From a virus, in the IMG/VR virus record IMGVR_UViG_3300032180_000032, positions 1-27,708 of that record: a stretch of 27,708 nucleotides of DNA, one strand, 5' to 3'. This document shows, piece by piece, positions 6,631-14,292 of this stretch. A model generated the notes under the pieces. The model was not told where the DNA came from and did not search any database. It worked only from the letters and a program-made list of their open reading frames with translations. Position 1 is the stretch's first letter. The number at the start of each line of letters is the position of its first letter. The translations under genes and the position numbers were made by a program.

Positions 6631-7935
6631 CTACGCGACCTTGTCGATACTCGAAACGTCATTGAGATCTTCCACGACCCCATTGGCGTTCCGTTGAATC
6701 CATGCTAGATTCCAATACTTACGCAAATAACCCTCTATCGCATCTTTGTCCACCACGCGGTGGAACACAGCGCCGTCCATGTCGGCCCAGTCCGTGCCCA
6801 CCACATCCGCGAGCTTGATGCTCGAGGTGTTGATGAAGAACAGCCGGGAGTTCGGGCAGTCGTTGTCCCCGATCACCGGGATCGCTCCACCGGCGTGAAT
6901 GACGGCGGCCATGGGCTTGTAGCCACCCTTCAACTGCACGTCCTGGCCATCGAGTCGGCGGAGCGGGAGGAAGATTTCGGAGTACTTGAGCACGATGCCC
7001 GGCCGACACACCAGCAGGTCCGGCGTCATGCGGGCTCTCGCCCGAATCGTCTCGATGGTCTGCATGACGAGCGAATCCGAAATATCGCGGAGCGTCCCGG
7101 AGTTGTTGAGTCGGATGCCCTTCCAGGCTTGACCGACCGTCGAGGGGTTGATCGTCTCGAACGTGCCCGAGTCCAAGGTGCCTACGGAGAGTCCACCCGC
7201 TTCGCCCGCGATGGTGTTGTCCGTCGAGCTCGTCGCCCGCACGACCAGGTCGCCCGTCGTGGTGTTCGGCGTCCCCCCGGAGACCGTGATCGTCTGCGCG
7301 GAATGACTCACCGCCGTGATCGTGAACGGCCCGTTTGCCCGGATCGTGTTCGCCACCCCCGACACGCAGGAGTAGAACTGAATCACGTCGTTGATATACA
7401 GGTGTCGGGTCCCGGTCCCGCCGTTCGACGGAGCGGAGGACACCCCGCCGAACCCGTAATCGCCGCCCGTGAGGGTCTGGGTAGTCGAGTTGGCACCCGC
7501 GGAGACCTGTGAGACCCCAAGCGTGCTCCCGCAGAACATCTGGCGGTTGACTTCGAGATCGTGGGCTTGGAGCCGGTCGGACATCACTTCCGCCAAGGCC
7601 GGCCGGAAGCTGCCCGATTGCTTCTTCGTCACTTCGATCGCCAAGCCATCGAGCGCCATCCGGGTGTAGGTCCGGACAACGTTGATCTGGCCTTGGGAAT
7701 ACTGCCCGACCGCCGCAGCGGGCAGGTTGGCGTTGGCTCCGGCATTGGCCGAGCCGCCACCGATCATCGTCTTGACCCCGAAGATCCAGACGCGACCCGT
7801 GAACTGCGCGTTCTCGAGGCGTCCGAACTGGGCCTTCAGGGGGACTTCGGGGTTCGCCGCCTGGACGTAGATGTTCGTCCAGTAGTCCTTGGCGAGGTTG
7901 TTCAGGTCCGTGAGGGTATTCGGAGTCGCAGCCAC
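6631..7935 (-). CDS. Major capsid protein
   Basis: The 434-residue protein uses a GTG start at 7935 with GGAGG 4 bases upstream. It begins MAATPNTLTDLNNLAKDYWT, then has a stretch (EVTKKQSGSFRPALAEVMSD) and several beta-rich segments. The end is NLAWIQRNANGVVEDLNDVS. Length is close to that of P22-type coat proteins (about 430). The gene follows a scaffold gene, the standard order in podoviruses. An Asn/Thr/Gly-rich insertion around residues 145-230 may be a surface domain. It should form the icosahedral shell through the HK97 fold, which is known for the class rather than visible here. It is probably the most highly translated gene of the window; a small 5-bp hairpin just upstream of the ribosome-binding site (7945-7959) might influence that. 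Confidence 0.85.
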   Translation of the reverse strand: MAATPNTLTDLNNLAKDYWTNIYVQAANPEVPLKAQFGRLENAQFTGRVWIFGVKTMIGGGSANAGANANLPAAAVGQYSQGQINVVRTYTRMALDGLAIEVTKKQSGSFRPALAEVMSDRLQAHDLEVNRQMFCGSTLGVSQVSAGANSTTQTLTGGDYGFGGVSSAPSNGGTGTRHLYINDVIQFYSCVSGVANTIRANGPFTITAVSHSAQTITVSGGTPNTTTGDLVVRATSSTDNTIAGEAGGLSVGTLDSGTFETINPSTVGQAWKGIRLNNSGTLRDISDSLVMQTIETIRARARMTPDLLVCRPGIVLKYSEIFLPLRRLDGQDVQLKGGYKPMAAVIHAGGAIPVIGDNDCPNSRLFFINTSSIKLADVVGTDWADMDGAVFHRVVDKDAIEGYLRKYWNLAWIQRNANGVVEDLNDVSSIDKVA

Positions 7936-8165
7936 AAAGCCTCCACGCCACGAGGGCGTCTCAGAGTCAACAGTTCATACGGAACGGTTGCCTCTCAGCG
8001 GCTCGCGAGGGTGGCCGTGAGGTCGGCTGCGTGCGACAGCGGGGTGGTGGCAGGTTCGCGAGGTGGGCGCCGCAGATCGACGGCTTCCGCAACGCCCTAT
8101 GCCTCAGCGAGGTACTGACTCCCGACGCTCAATGTATGCACGTTTCCCGCGAAACATGCAAGGCC
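7936..8165 (-). other. Non-coding stretch between scaffold and capsid genes
   Basis: About 230 bases lie between the scaffold stop and the capsid GTG with no convincing frame on either strand, unusual in this tightly packed genome. It contains the palindrome at 8137-8160 and, just before the capsid ribosome-binding site, a short ACGCC/GGCGT inverted repeat at 7945-7959. A promoter or RNA-processing site that raises capsid expression would fit, but I see no clear -35/-10 pair. Confidence 0.6.
8137..8160. repeat. Near-perfect palindrome resembling a parS site
   Basis: The arms TGCACGTTTC and GAAACATGCA flank a CCGC centre, with 9 of 10 arm positions paired. The core CGTTTCCCGCGAAACA (8141-8156) matches the bacterial parS consensus TGTTTCACGTGAAACA at 13 of 16 positions. 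It starts 6 bases beyond the scaffold stop. It could equally be an RNA stem-loop at the 3' end of the scaffold message, though no T-run follows on the minus strand. Confidence 0.6.
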
Positions 8166-9302
8166 CTATTCCCGCACCTTGCTCCACGCCGAAATCGCTT
8201 CCTCCTGCGCCCTCCGGTCCGGCGGAATGGGCTTGGGCGGAAGAATCCGTCCTGGCGCCTCCGGCCCTCCCCCTCCCGGAGCAGTATTGGGAGCCTTGCC
8301 CCGCTCAATCGCTCGGGCCGTCTTGGCGTTGTGCGCCTCCGCATCCTTCGCCGCTTTCAAGGCATCAAGCTCCGCCCGGAGACTCGCCAACTGCTGGCCC
8401 CCCGGCCCCTGATTCAAGTATTCCTTCTCGCCCTCATAGACCGACCGGACCGCCTCTTGCCCCCACGGGAGCTGGCCGTTCTGCCAGGCGTAGGCGAGAA
8501 CCACGCGGACCCGCTCCGGATTCACCCCGGGATACTCAGAACTGAGTTGCAGAATCCAGTCCCGGGCTTGCTCCACCACGCTTTGGAGCTCGCGCTCCTC
8601 CGCTTGCGTCGAGAGCGTGGCGAGTTGGGCCTTGCTCTCCCGCGCGCTCAACGCATCGTCATAGAGCTTCCGGAAGGCCGGGTTCGCCTGATACAGCCGC
8701 ATGGTCTCCTGGTACTGTTCCCACTTAGCCGGGTCCTTCTGCGCCTCGATCATCTCCTGCTCGCGCTCTTTGAGCCACGTCTCGCGTTCCTTCGCCGCCG
8801 CAAGCTGAGCATCGGCCTGCGCGATGCGCTGCTCGAGCTGTCGACGGAGTCCTGCCGTCTCCCCCGTCTTCCGCTGGTAGTCCGAGAACAGCATGCCCTC
8901 CCGCAAGACTTGATCGAGCGACTTCTGGGAGACCTGGGTCCCGGTCTTCAGGTTGAACAGGAGATTCTTGGGCACGGGATAGGGCTTCCCGTCGAGCATC
9001 GCTTCCAAGGCGTCCTTGATCGGCTGCGGCGTTTTCACTGCGTCCACGAGCTTCTGGGCATCCGCAGCCGTCAACCCCCCCTTGACCATTGCGGCGACCA
9101 CTTGCTCGGCCGGCGACAGCGTAATCGGTGCAGCGAGCTGTCCCGCAGGAGCGGGCGGTGTCTCCGCGGCCGGCTCCGGACGGGGCGCTTCAGTTCCGGG
9201 AGCAACAGGCTCCTCTACAGGAGCGGGAGGGGTCTCGACCGCAGTTCCACCAGCGACCCACGCGGACGTGTCAGGCGGGTTGTTCAGATTCGGTTCCGGC
9301 AT
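8166..9302 (-). CDS. Capsid scaffold protein
   Basis: The 378-residue protein starts at ATG 9302 with AAGGAG just upstream. The first 60 residues are Pro/Ala/Glu-rich and probably disordered. A small domain (residues about 60-145) contains AEQVVAAMVKGGLTAADAQK and YPVPKNLLFNLKTGTQVSQK. Long charged helices with coiled-coil character follow (LRRQLEQRIAQADAQLAAAK; ERETWLKEREQEMIEAQKDP). The end is Pro/Gly-rich with basic residues. This organisation, together with position directly before the major capsid gene, is typical of phage scaffolding proteins, which direct shell assembly and leave before DNA packaging. No protease signature is visible. The role is inferred from composition and synteny. 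Confidence 0.8.
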   Translation of the reverse strand: MPEPNLNNPPDTSAWVAGGTAVETPPAPVEEPVAPGTEAPRPEPAAETPPAPAGQLAAPITLSPAEQVVAAMVKGGLTAADAQKLVDAVKTPQPIKDALEAMLDGKPYPVPKNLLFNLKTGTQVSQKSLDQVLREGMLFSDYQRKTGETAGLRRQLEQRIAQADAQLAAAKERETWLKEREQEMIEAQKDPAKWEQYQETMRLYQANPAFRKLYDDALSARESKAQLATLSTQAEERELQSVVEQARDWILQLSSEYPGVNPERVRVVLAYAWQNGQLPWGQEAVRSVYEGEKEYLNQGPGGQQLASLRAELDALKAAKDAEAHNAKTARAIERGKAPNTAPGGGGPEAPGRILPPKPIPPDRRAQEEAISAWSKVRE

Positions 9303-9311
9303 GGGGGCTCC

Positions 9312-9542
9312 TTAAGGTTGACAGTCGACGCAAAATCCGACCACATCGAGCGCGAATCCGCTCCGTCCCGTGGGCATCTCGTACTCCACCACCCGTTCCA
9401 AGTGTTTCCACGGACGCTGGACGAACGGGACGCCCGCATCGGCATCTTCCACTTGCAGGAAACTCCCGATCAAGGCTCCACAGCGCTGACAGGTAGAGCC
9501 ATTCGGGCCGGCGACATGGGCGACATTCACGGGATCGTTCAT
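9312..9542 (-). CDS. Small zinc-ribbon-like protein (76 aa)
   Basis: The ATG at 9542 overlaps the upstream stop as ATGA. The 76-residue protein has two CxxC pairs, CQRCGALIGSF near residue 18 and CVDC at the very end. Between them is an acidic and aromatic middle (DAGVPFVQRPWKHLERVVEY). The two pairs probably bind one zinc ion. It sits just before the scaffold gene, so an assembly or regulatory role is possible. No family name is assigned. Confidence 0.75.
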   Translation of the reverse strand: MNDPVNVAHVAGPNGSTCQRCGALIGSFLQVEDADAGVPFVQRPWKHLERVVEYEMPTGRSGFALDVVGFCVDCQP

Positions 9543-9706
9543 TGAAACCTCACGTAGACGGTATCCGTACAGCCCGCCCGGAGCGTAATGCGTGTCAGGC
9601 TATCCACCCGGGTGTTGTAGCCTTGCCCGCATGGGCTGACGGGCGACGTGCAGCTCACGACGAGCATGAGCAACGTGAGCGCCAGGAGTCTAAGTATCGG
9701 CCACAC
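9539..9706 (-). CDS. Small predicted lipoprotein (55 aa)
   Basis: A GTG at 9706 is preceded by AGGAGG with about 8-base spacing, inside the end of the upstream gene, and the frame closes with an ATGA overlap. The product begins MWPILRLLALTLLMLVVSCT (GTG read as Met). This is a positively charged start, a hydrophobic core and a VVSC lipobox, so cleavage before Cys19 and lipid attachment are expected. The mature part is about 37 residues with two further cysteines. Phage lipoproteins are usually outer-membrane spanins (Rz1 type) or superinfection-exclusion proteins; here the gene lies among virion genes rather than beside a lysin. A Gram-negative-type host is implied if this is a spanin. Function is unproven. 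Confidence 0.65.
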   Translation of the reverse strand: MWPILRLLALTLLMLVVSCTSPVSPCGQGYNTRVDSLTRITLRAGCTDTVYVRFQ

Positions 9707-10232
9707 TGCGGGCGACCTCCTGCATCGTGGTATTGAGTTGGAGAAACACGCCGAACCGACTCTTGCCATTCCCCGGGTCGGTCCACGCTCCAGCCAAGTG
9801 CCAATTCGCACTCCACGTCGTCGTGATCGCCCCGCCGGAGCTGTTGTGGACTTCCACGAGGACCAACTGTTGCAGATTCGCGACCCCGTAGAGGTTCGTG
9901 GGGTTGTTGATCGTGTACCCGCCCGTGGAGTTGACGGTGATTTGCAAGTAGGTCCCCGCCGAGACATCCACGCTCACGGCCGAGTTGGCCGTACTCGCGA
10001 GGTTCACCTGGACCAGCCCGAGGCGCGTGGGGCGCACATCGGTCACCGCGAGCGGACCCACCAAGGCCGTGCCATTGAACAGCGCCGCGATGAGTTCGGC
10101 CAAGATCGCATCCCGGCGTGCTTGACTCGAGTAGTTCGCGATCCCGGCAATGGCCGTGCGCGCTTCCGTCATCATCAGTTCTTCCGATGTCGTGCCCTCT
10201 CCCGGCAACGGCCACGCATACTTAGGGCTCAT
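9690..10232 (-). CDS. Virion structural protein, unknown (180 aa)
   Basis: The ATG at 10232 sits in a TGATG junction. The N-terminal 60 residues are helical (RRDAILAELIAALFNG). The rest is beta-rich: RLGLVQVNLASTANSAVSVD, YLQITVNSTGGYTINNPTNL, LQQLVLVEVHNSSGGAITTT, ending WHLAGAWTDPGNGKSRFGVF. It reads like a jelly-roll-type phage structural protein, perhaps a fibre or decoration component. No enzymatic residues are evident. The lipoprotein gene starts inside its last 17 bases. Confidence 0.8.
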   Translation of the reverse strand: MSPKYAWPLPGEGTTSEELMMTEARTAIAGIANYSSQARRDAILAELIAALFNGTALVGPLAVTDVRPTRLGLVQVNLASTANSAVSVDVSAGTYLQITVNSTGGYTINNPTNLYGVANLQQLVLVEVHNSSGGAITTTWSANWHLAGAWTDPGNGKSRFGVFLQLNTTMQEVARSVADT

Positions 10233-10783
10233 CAGTTCCCCCCGGAAAAAGGGCTATCGAGCTGCTCGGATGGAATGAAGCTGAACGCTTGCGGCTTGTT
10301 CGAGTTGACGACGAGATTCGCCGGCGGCAAGGTCCCTTGATTCACGAACGTGCAGACCACGAGCACCCGGTCGCCATAGGCGCGCAAGGGCTGCGCTTCC
10401 GTGGGCACGATCATCTGCTTGACCCCGGGCGTCCCGAAGACTTGCGGGACTCGCAACAGCGACCCCATGAGCCCCTGGTTCGTGCCCGAACCGTTCAGCC
10501 GGTAGAGATACGTCCGGTTCCAACAGACACTCGCGTTCGCGAGCCGCACGTTCAAACGGATCACCCACCGCCCGCCAAGCCACAGGGTTGGGTTCGGCAC
10601 GGGGATATCGAAGCTCACCGCGTAGAGATCCCGCGCGAAGGCATCTAGCGTCACGGTGTTGACTGCACTCCCGGGCGTCCCGATGCAGAGGCGATTCACC
10701 GTGCCGCCGGCATTGGTGGGCTGGCCCGTCAGTCCTGCGCCGGTATAGGTCGCGGCGGTATCGGTCTGCTGGAACGGGATCAC
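10232..10783 (-). CDS. Virion structural protein, unknown (183 aa)
   Basis: A GTG at 10783 overlaps the upstream stop (GTGA). The protein (MIPFQQTDTAATYTGAGLTG onward) is a beta-rich chain with Arg, aromatic and Asn residues (LWLGGRWVIRLNVRLANASV, then WNRTYLYRLNGSG). It has no transmembrane helix. Position and composition indicate a virion surface or tail component. The family is not recognised, and a jelly-roll fold is only a guess. Confidence 0.8.
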   Translation of the reverse strand: MIPFQQTDTAATYTGAGLTGQPTNAGGTVNRLCIGTPGSAVNTVTLDAFARDLYAVSFDIPVPNPTLWLGGRWVIRLNVRLANASVCWNRTYLYRLNGSGTNQGLMGSLLRVPQVFGTPGVKQMIVPTEAQPLRAYGDRVLVVCTFVNQGTLPPANLVVNSNKPQAFSFIPSEQLDSPFSGGN

Positions 10784-10971
10784 GTCGGGAGCGAGAAGAA
10801 GGGACGACCAGCACCCGTGTTATATGCCGTGATATGCTCAGCCAGCAACCCCACAAACAACACGACCACCGCTCCGTAATGCCCACTGAACGGCAACCCG
10901 GCGAGGATAAGCCAGACCGCCAGAACCACGGTCTCGATGATACTAAAGCCGATGATTTCGAGGAGTTTCAT
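10780..10971 (-). CDS. Small two-helix membrane protein, holin candidate (63 aa)
   Basis: The start chosen is the ATG at 10971, preceded by GAGAGGA; a TTG four codons upstream is a weaker alternative. The 63 residues include two hydrophobic helices, about residues 5-26 (EIIGFSIIETVVLAVWLILA) and 31-47 (HYGAVVVLFVGLLAEHI). A short tail follows. Size and topology fit a class II holin or another phage inner-membrane protein. No lysin gene is adjacent and none was recognised in the window, so the lysis role is weakly supported. It is probably expressed with the surrounding virion genes. Confidence 0.7.
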   Translation of the reverse strand: MKLLEIIGFSIIETVVLAVWLILAGLPFSGHYGAVVVLFVGLLAEHITAYNTGAGRPFFSLPT

Positions 10972-10983
10972 GGGTCCTCTCAA

Positions 10984-12612
10984 TTAGAAGATATCCGCGA
11001 GGGCGAGTCCGACGACAATGGCCTCCACCTCATCATCCGCCAATTCATCCGGGTCCGTCCACGTCGGGGCGGTAGGTCGCGTGACACGACCCGGACGCTG
11101 CGGCAATCTTGGGAGCGGGCTGCGATCCGGTTCCGGACTCTGTTCCGGCGTGATCTCGATCGGCTCGGGTTCCCGCACCGGCACGGGACGGGGCAGGACG
11201 GGTGTCCGCGCTTGCGGCTTGGGCGGCGTGAAAATGAACGGGGTGTTCGAGAACTCCGGCCCTCGTTCGACGGGCTGCTCCACCACCTTTGCTCGCGGCT
11301 TGCGCTGACGGTTCGGCTTGATGAGGGTCCGACCCCCGACGCCCTTGACCACCGCGACTTGATAGATGAGCGTCGCATCCGCACCCGTCAGGCCATACAA
11401 CCCTGGATCACCACTCAGCGTGAACGGCGTTCCCCCACCGCCCGGCGTGAACGTGAGTGTCGCGGCATCGCCTGTAAGGGTATAACTTCCTGCGACGGCG
11501 CTAATGACCCGCGCCACACTAAGGCCCGTCGCATCCCCCGAGAGGCTATAGGCCCCAGCGGTCCCCGCCATCAGGCGTTGGAGCGTCAGACTTGCCGTAT
11601 CACCCGTGATTGTATAGGTCCCGCCCGTCACGGCCAGCTTGCGTTGCACCGTGAGCGTGGCGGCGTCTCCGGTGATCGCGTAGGTCCCGGTTCCGAGCGT
11701 CAGTGTGCGTTGAACAAGGAGCGACGCTACGCTCCCCGTAATGCTGTACGACCCCGCACTCGCGACGAACGTCGCCGACACCGTCCCTGGAACCACGGGG
11801 AAGGCCTTCGGCATCCGGAACAGGAACCGCGGCCCTGGCGTCTCCCGTGGAATGAGGAACGGGGCGGGATTGGGCACGAGCGGCGGCGGGCTGGTGAGCG
11901 CAGGCTGCGGCATAAAGAACCGCACCCGCGGACCCCGCGTTTGGCGGGAGGTCTGCAGGGGCGCGGCACTCCCACCCGACGCGGGCAGGAACGCCATCAT
12001 CACGACACCCCAATTCGCCGCTCCGGTGGTATTGAAATCCGTATGCACGGCCGCGGCGGCGCCCTGGATCTGATCTTCGGACCCCGAGAAGCAGGTAAAC
12101 TCGCTCTCGATCAGCGTGTAGGGCGAGTTGGCCGTCATGGCGCCCGTACCGCTCGAGTTGGTCGACGCCGCCCCCCAGATCAGCGCCCCACTTGCCGCCG
12201 GCGTCTTGTCAGGGCTCGAGATGGCTGAGGACGCGGTTCCCGTGTCGTTAGCGCTTGCCGTCTGGTTCAGCGGGTTCGCCGTGTCCGCCCCGGACCATTC
12301 CGTGATCCCGATGGACCGTCCGGTTACCCCGGTGCTGTAGTTGATCGTGACCTGGGTTTGGCCCCCGACCGTGTTCTTCGCGTACCAGCCATCCGTCTCG
12401 TGATTGAAGGCGGTCGAGTCGAGATGGACCCCTTGGGCGAAACTCTCCCCCGTCATCGCCACGGAGGAGACCGTACCCGGATCGTCATTGGTGGCTTTGA
12501 CCACGATGAGATGCCCCGCGCCTACCGACCCAGGAAACGAGACGGCGAGCGAGGTGGCCGAGGCGGTGTTCTGGGCGCTGGCCTTCTGGCCCGTGACGAG
12601 CGCTATGGCCAT
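10984..12612 (-). CDS. Large beta-rich virion protein with 22-residue tandem repeats
   Basis: The 542-residue protein starts at ATG 12612 in a TAATG junction. Residues 1-210 form a beta domain (VTGQKASAQNTASATSLAVS; GWYAKNTVGGQTQVTINYST; a later YTLIESEF). A proline-rich linker follows. Residues about 275-420 contain six imperfect repeats of the type G-S/T-Y-x-I/L-T-G-D-A-A-T-L, spaced 22 residues. The C-terminal part is basic and then proline-rich. It ends in an acidic helix (DELADDEVEAIVVGLALADI). It is probably a fibre, appendage or decoration protein. The first domain resembles beta-sandwich modules of other phage and secreted proteins, but I cannot name the family. Confidence 0.85.
   Translation of the reverse strand: MAIALVTGQKASAQNTASATSLAVSFPGSVGAGHLIVVKATNDDPGTVSSVAMTGESFAQGVHLDSTAFNHETDGWYAKNTVGGQTQVTINYSTGVTGRSIGITEWSGADTANPLNQTASANDTGTASSAISSPDKTPAASGALIWGAASTNSSGTGAMTANSPYTLIESEFTCFSGSEDQIQGAAAAVHTDFNTTGAANWGVVMMAFLPASGGSAAPLQTSRQTRGPRVRFFMPQPALTSPPPLVPNPAPFLIPRETPGPRFLFRMPKAFPVVPGTVSATFVASAGSYSITGSVASLLVQRTLTLGTGTYAITGDAATLTVQRKLAVTGGTYTITGDTASLTLQRLMAGTAGAYSLSGDATGLSVARVISAVAGSYTLTGDAATLTFTPGGGGTPFTLSGDPGLYGLTGADATLIYQVAVVKGVGGRTLIKPNRQRKPRAKVVEQPVERGPEFSNTPFIFTPPKPQARTPVLPRPVPVREPEPIEITPEQSPEPDRSPLPRLPQRPGRVTRPTAPTWTDPDELADDEVEAIVVGLALADIF
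11355..11790 (-). repeat. Six imperfect 66-base (22-residue) coding repeats
   Basis: Within the 542-residue virion protein the units GSYSITGSVASLLVQR, GTYAITGDAATLTVQR, GTYTITGDTASLTLQR, GAYSLSGDATGLSVAR, GSYTLTGDAATLTF and GLYGLTGADATLIYQ follow each other at a spacing of about 22 residues, the last after a short Gly-rich insertion. Each could form a short beta hairpin, together giving a beta stack. Confidence 0.8.
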
Positions 12613-12974
12613 TAGGAGAGAGTCAGCGATCCGCCCGTAGACGCGAAGGCGACGCTGTTGGTGAGGGTGACCCGCACTTGTCCCGCCGGCAACCCGCCCG
12701 GCCAGTCGGTCCAAGTCGCCTCAATGCGTTCCGTCGTCACCGGTTGGAGAGTATTGGGGTTCGTGCCGACTTTGACCCCGGTCTCGCTCACCAAATGTCG
12801 CCATGAGGTGCCGCCATCAGTCGAGAGCTCGGCCAAGACATCCATGCTCGTGAGATTCAGAATGTCCAAGGTCAAGACGAACTTCGTCTGGCCCCCCGTA
12901 ATGGAGAGCGGCCCTAGGATGGTATTCCCCAAAACCACCGTGAAGGGCGCAATTGGGAGGCTGGCGCTTGCCAC
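12612..12974 (-). CDS. Virion-associated beta-rich protein (120 aa)
   Basis: The start is a GTG at 12974 (TAGTG junction), giving 120 residues. It begins MASASLPIAPFTVVLGNTIL and has alternating hydrophobic beta strands (KFVLTLDILNLTSMDVLAEL, LPAGQVRVTLTNSVAF). The segment LAELSTDGGTSWRHL is reminiscent of a carbohydrate or structural beta-sandwich, and the compact size suggests one domain. It probably decorates the virion or forms part of a fibre. No family is assigned. Confidence 0.75.
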   Translation of the reverse strand: MASASLPIAPFTVVLGNTILGPLSITGGQTKFVLTLDILNLTSMDVLAELSTDGGTSWRHLVSETGVKVGTNPNTLQPVTTERIEATWTDWPGGLPAGQVRVTLTNSVAFASTGGSLTLS

Positions 12975-13636
12975 TAGTTCAGCGCGGCGACGACCATTTC
13001 ATGCACCTGCATCGTCTCGGCCGTCGAGCCCGAGCGGTTGAACTGCACCGAGATGATGTTCGTGGCCGTCAGGTCCACCGAACCGGAGACCACGGGAGCG
13101 GAGGCCGGAATGAGGATCGGCTGCGCCGTCGAGAGCACCACCGCCACGTTGAACAACGACCAGCCCGTGCAGAACAGCGTCCCCGTGGAGCCCGTCGTCC
13201 GACACCGCACGATGGTCTCCATGGTCCACGAGACGTTCGTCTGGTTGATCTGGAGGGCTTGCGCGGTTGAACTCGCGAGAATCGTCCCGTTCGCATCCAC
13301 CCCGGTCCCGTAATAGACCGCCCACTGGCCGTTGCCCGGCGTCGCGACCGTCGTGATCCTTCCGAACAGCCGGATCAGCAATCCCTTGCCCGGATAGGTG
13401 AAATAATTGCCGCCGAGCACGGGGAAATTGCTCTGGGGGTAGAGCGCCTTGTTCGTCGTCGCCAAGGTCACCGACCCAATGTCCGTCGTAATGAACGGCC
13501 CGCGCGAATCCCAGTAGAATGGCCCGTCCATCATGCGGACCCGCTTGGCCGCTTGCACGGTCGGTGAGAGGGGCACGACGGGATGGCGCCGCTCACACTC
13601 GCGCGCCCAGTCCAGCAAACTCGGGAGCTGCGTCAT
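12974..13636 (-). CDS. Virion structural protein, unknown (220 aa)
   Basis: The ATG at 13636 overlaps the upstream stop as ATGA. The N-terminal 35 residues (MTQLPSLLDWARECERRHPV) are helical. The body is beta-rich with Asn, Thr and aromatic residues (GNYFTYPGKGLLIRLFGRIT; NVSWTMETIVRCRTTGSTGT; TNIISVQFNRSGSTAETMQV). It resembles jelly-roll capsid decoration or tail proteins in general character. It sits in a run of similar beta-rich genes between portal and scaffold. The function cannot be specified. Confidence 0.8.
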   Translation of the reverse strand: MTQLPSLLDWARECERRHPVVPLSPTVQAAKRVRMMDGPFYWDSRGPFITTDIGSVTLATTNKALYPQSNFPVLGGNYFTYPGKGLLIRLFGRITTVATPGNGQWAVYYGTGVDANGTILASSTAQALQINQTNVSWTMETIVRCRTTGSTGTLFCTGWSLFNVAVVLSTAQPILIPASAPVVSGSVDLTATNIISVQFNRSGSTAETMQVHEMVVAALN

Positions 13637-13809
13637 CGGGAGACTCCTTCAGTATCGGTGCCCGTAAGCCCCAACGTCACGGGGTCTATGGACAGCGTGT
13701 AGTGCCGCGCCCCACACACGACGCAGCGTTCATACTTCTGCACCACTAGTGTGCCATCATAGGACAATTCCGTCTGGCGATTCTCTGGCACTTCGCAGCA
13801 CGCGTTCAT
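13633..13809 (-). CDS. Small cysteine-containing protein (58 aa)
   Basis: The ATG at 13809 overlaps the upstream stop as ATGA, giving 58 residues starting MNACCEVPENRQTELSYDGT. A CC pair near the start and CVVC in the middle may bind one zinc ion, with beta segments between them (LVVQKYERCVVCGARHYTLS). It is one of several mini zinc-ribbon-like proteins of this genome. No family is recognised. Confidence 0.7.
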   Translation of the reverse strand: MNACCEVPENRQTELSYDGTLVVQKYERCVVCGARHYTLSIDPVTLGLTGTDTEGVSR

Positions 13810-14288
13810 GCGAGCGTGAAGACGGTGCCCGGGTTCGCCCCGTTGAACTGGATCGTGAAGCTGTCCCCGGAGTTGAGCGTCAACGCACTCCCGTAATCCC
13901 ACCAGGCAATCGGGGGCCGGGTGCTCGTGGAGGCTGTCGAGTTGTTGTAGAGCACGATGTAGCGGAACGGCCCAATCGTGCCCCCAGAGGCGGTGAACAC
14001 CACCTGATTCGCCGCCACCGTCATCGTGCCCGCCGACTGACTGGCCGTGGTCAAGGTCCCGAGCGAGGTCCCGCCCTTCGAATACCCATTGCCCGCCGCG
14101 ATCTCCACCGAGTTGGACGTACTCTTGATCGTCAGCGTCGAGGTCGTCGTGTCCACCACCGTATCGCTCGCAGAGGGCGCGGCGTTTAGGAGGAATACTT
14201 GAAACGTATCCGCCCCCGACGTGGCGAAGTTGTGGAGTTTCTGGCAGACATCCTGTGCGAACTCGTTGATTTTTTGATATGCTGCCGT
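13806..14288 (-). CDS. Virion structural protein lacking a canonical start codon
   Basis: The obvious start would be a GTG at 14159, but the frame stays open upstream and codes for a convincing N-terminus: AAYQKINEFAQDVCQKLHNF, then ADTFQVFLLNAAPS. This is the usual opening of a phage virion family ('F..F...v.....ADTFkv.LtN.AP') that continues with EIAAGNGYSKGG and a PFRYIVLYNNS segment, both present. No ATG, GTG or TTG exists in frame between 14159 and the preceding in-frame stop. The best candidate is an ACG at 14286-14288 after a GGAAGGA, read here as the first codon (160 residues). The gene follows a GIY-YIG nuclease gene whose arrival may have replaced the start. A sequencing error is the alternative. 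Confidence 0.7.
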   Translation of the reverse strand, partial: TAAYQKINEFAQDVCQKLHNFATSGADTFQVFLLNAAPSASDTVVDTTTSTLTIKSTSNSVEIAAGNGYSKGGTSLGTLTTASQSAGTMTVAANQVVFTASGGTIGPFRYIVLYNNSTASTSTRPPIAWWDYGSALTLNSGDSFTIQFNGANPGTVFTLA

Positions 14289-14292
14289 AGCG

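Noticed and set aside
6719-7951. Second long minus-strand frame across the capsid gene
   Set aside because: Off-frame shadow; Arg/Gly/His-rich and without the capsid motifs, while the frame ending at 6631 gives a coherent protein.
8031-9545. Long plus-strand frame (504 codons)
   Set aside because: It lies antisense to the scaffold gene, is Arg/Leu/Pro-rich with no ribosome-binding site, and arises from GC-biased third positions of the real minus-strand gene.
11355-11790. CRISPR-like repeats
   Set aside because: The repeats are coding, imperfect and follow codon periodicity with no spacers.
10834-12228. Long plus-strand frame (464 codons)
   Set aside because: Antisense shadow of the 542-residue repeat protein; Arg-rich and no recognisable motif.
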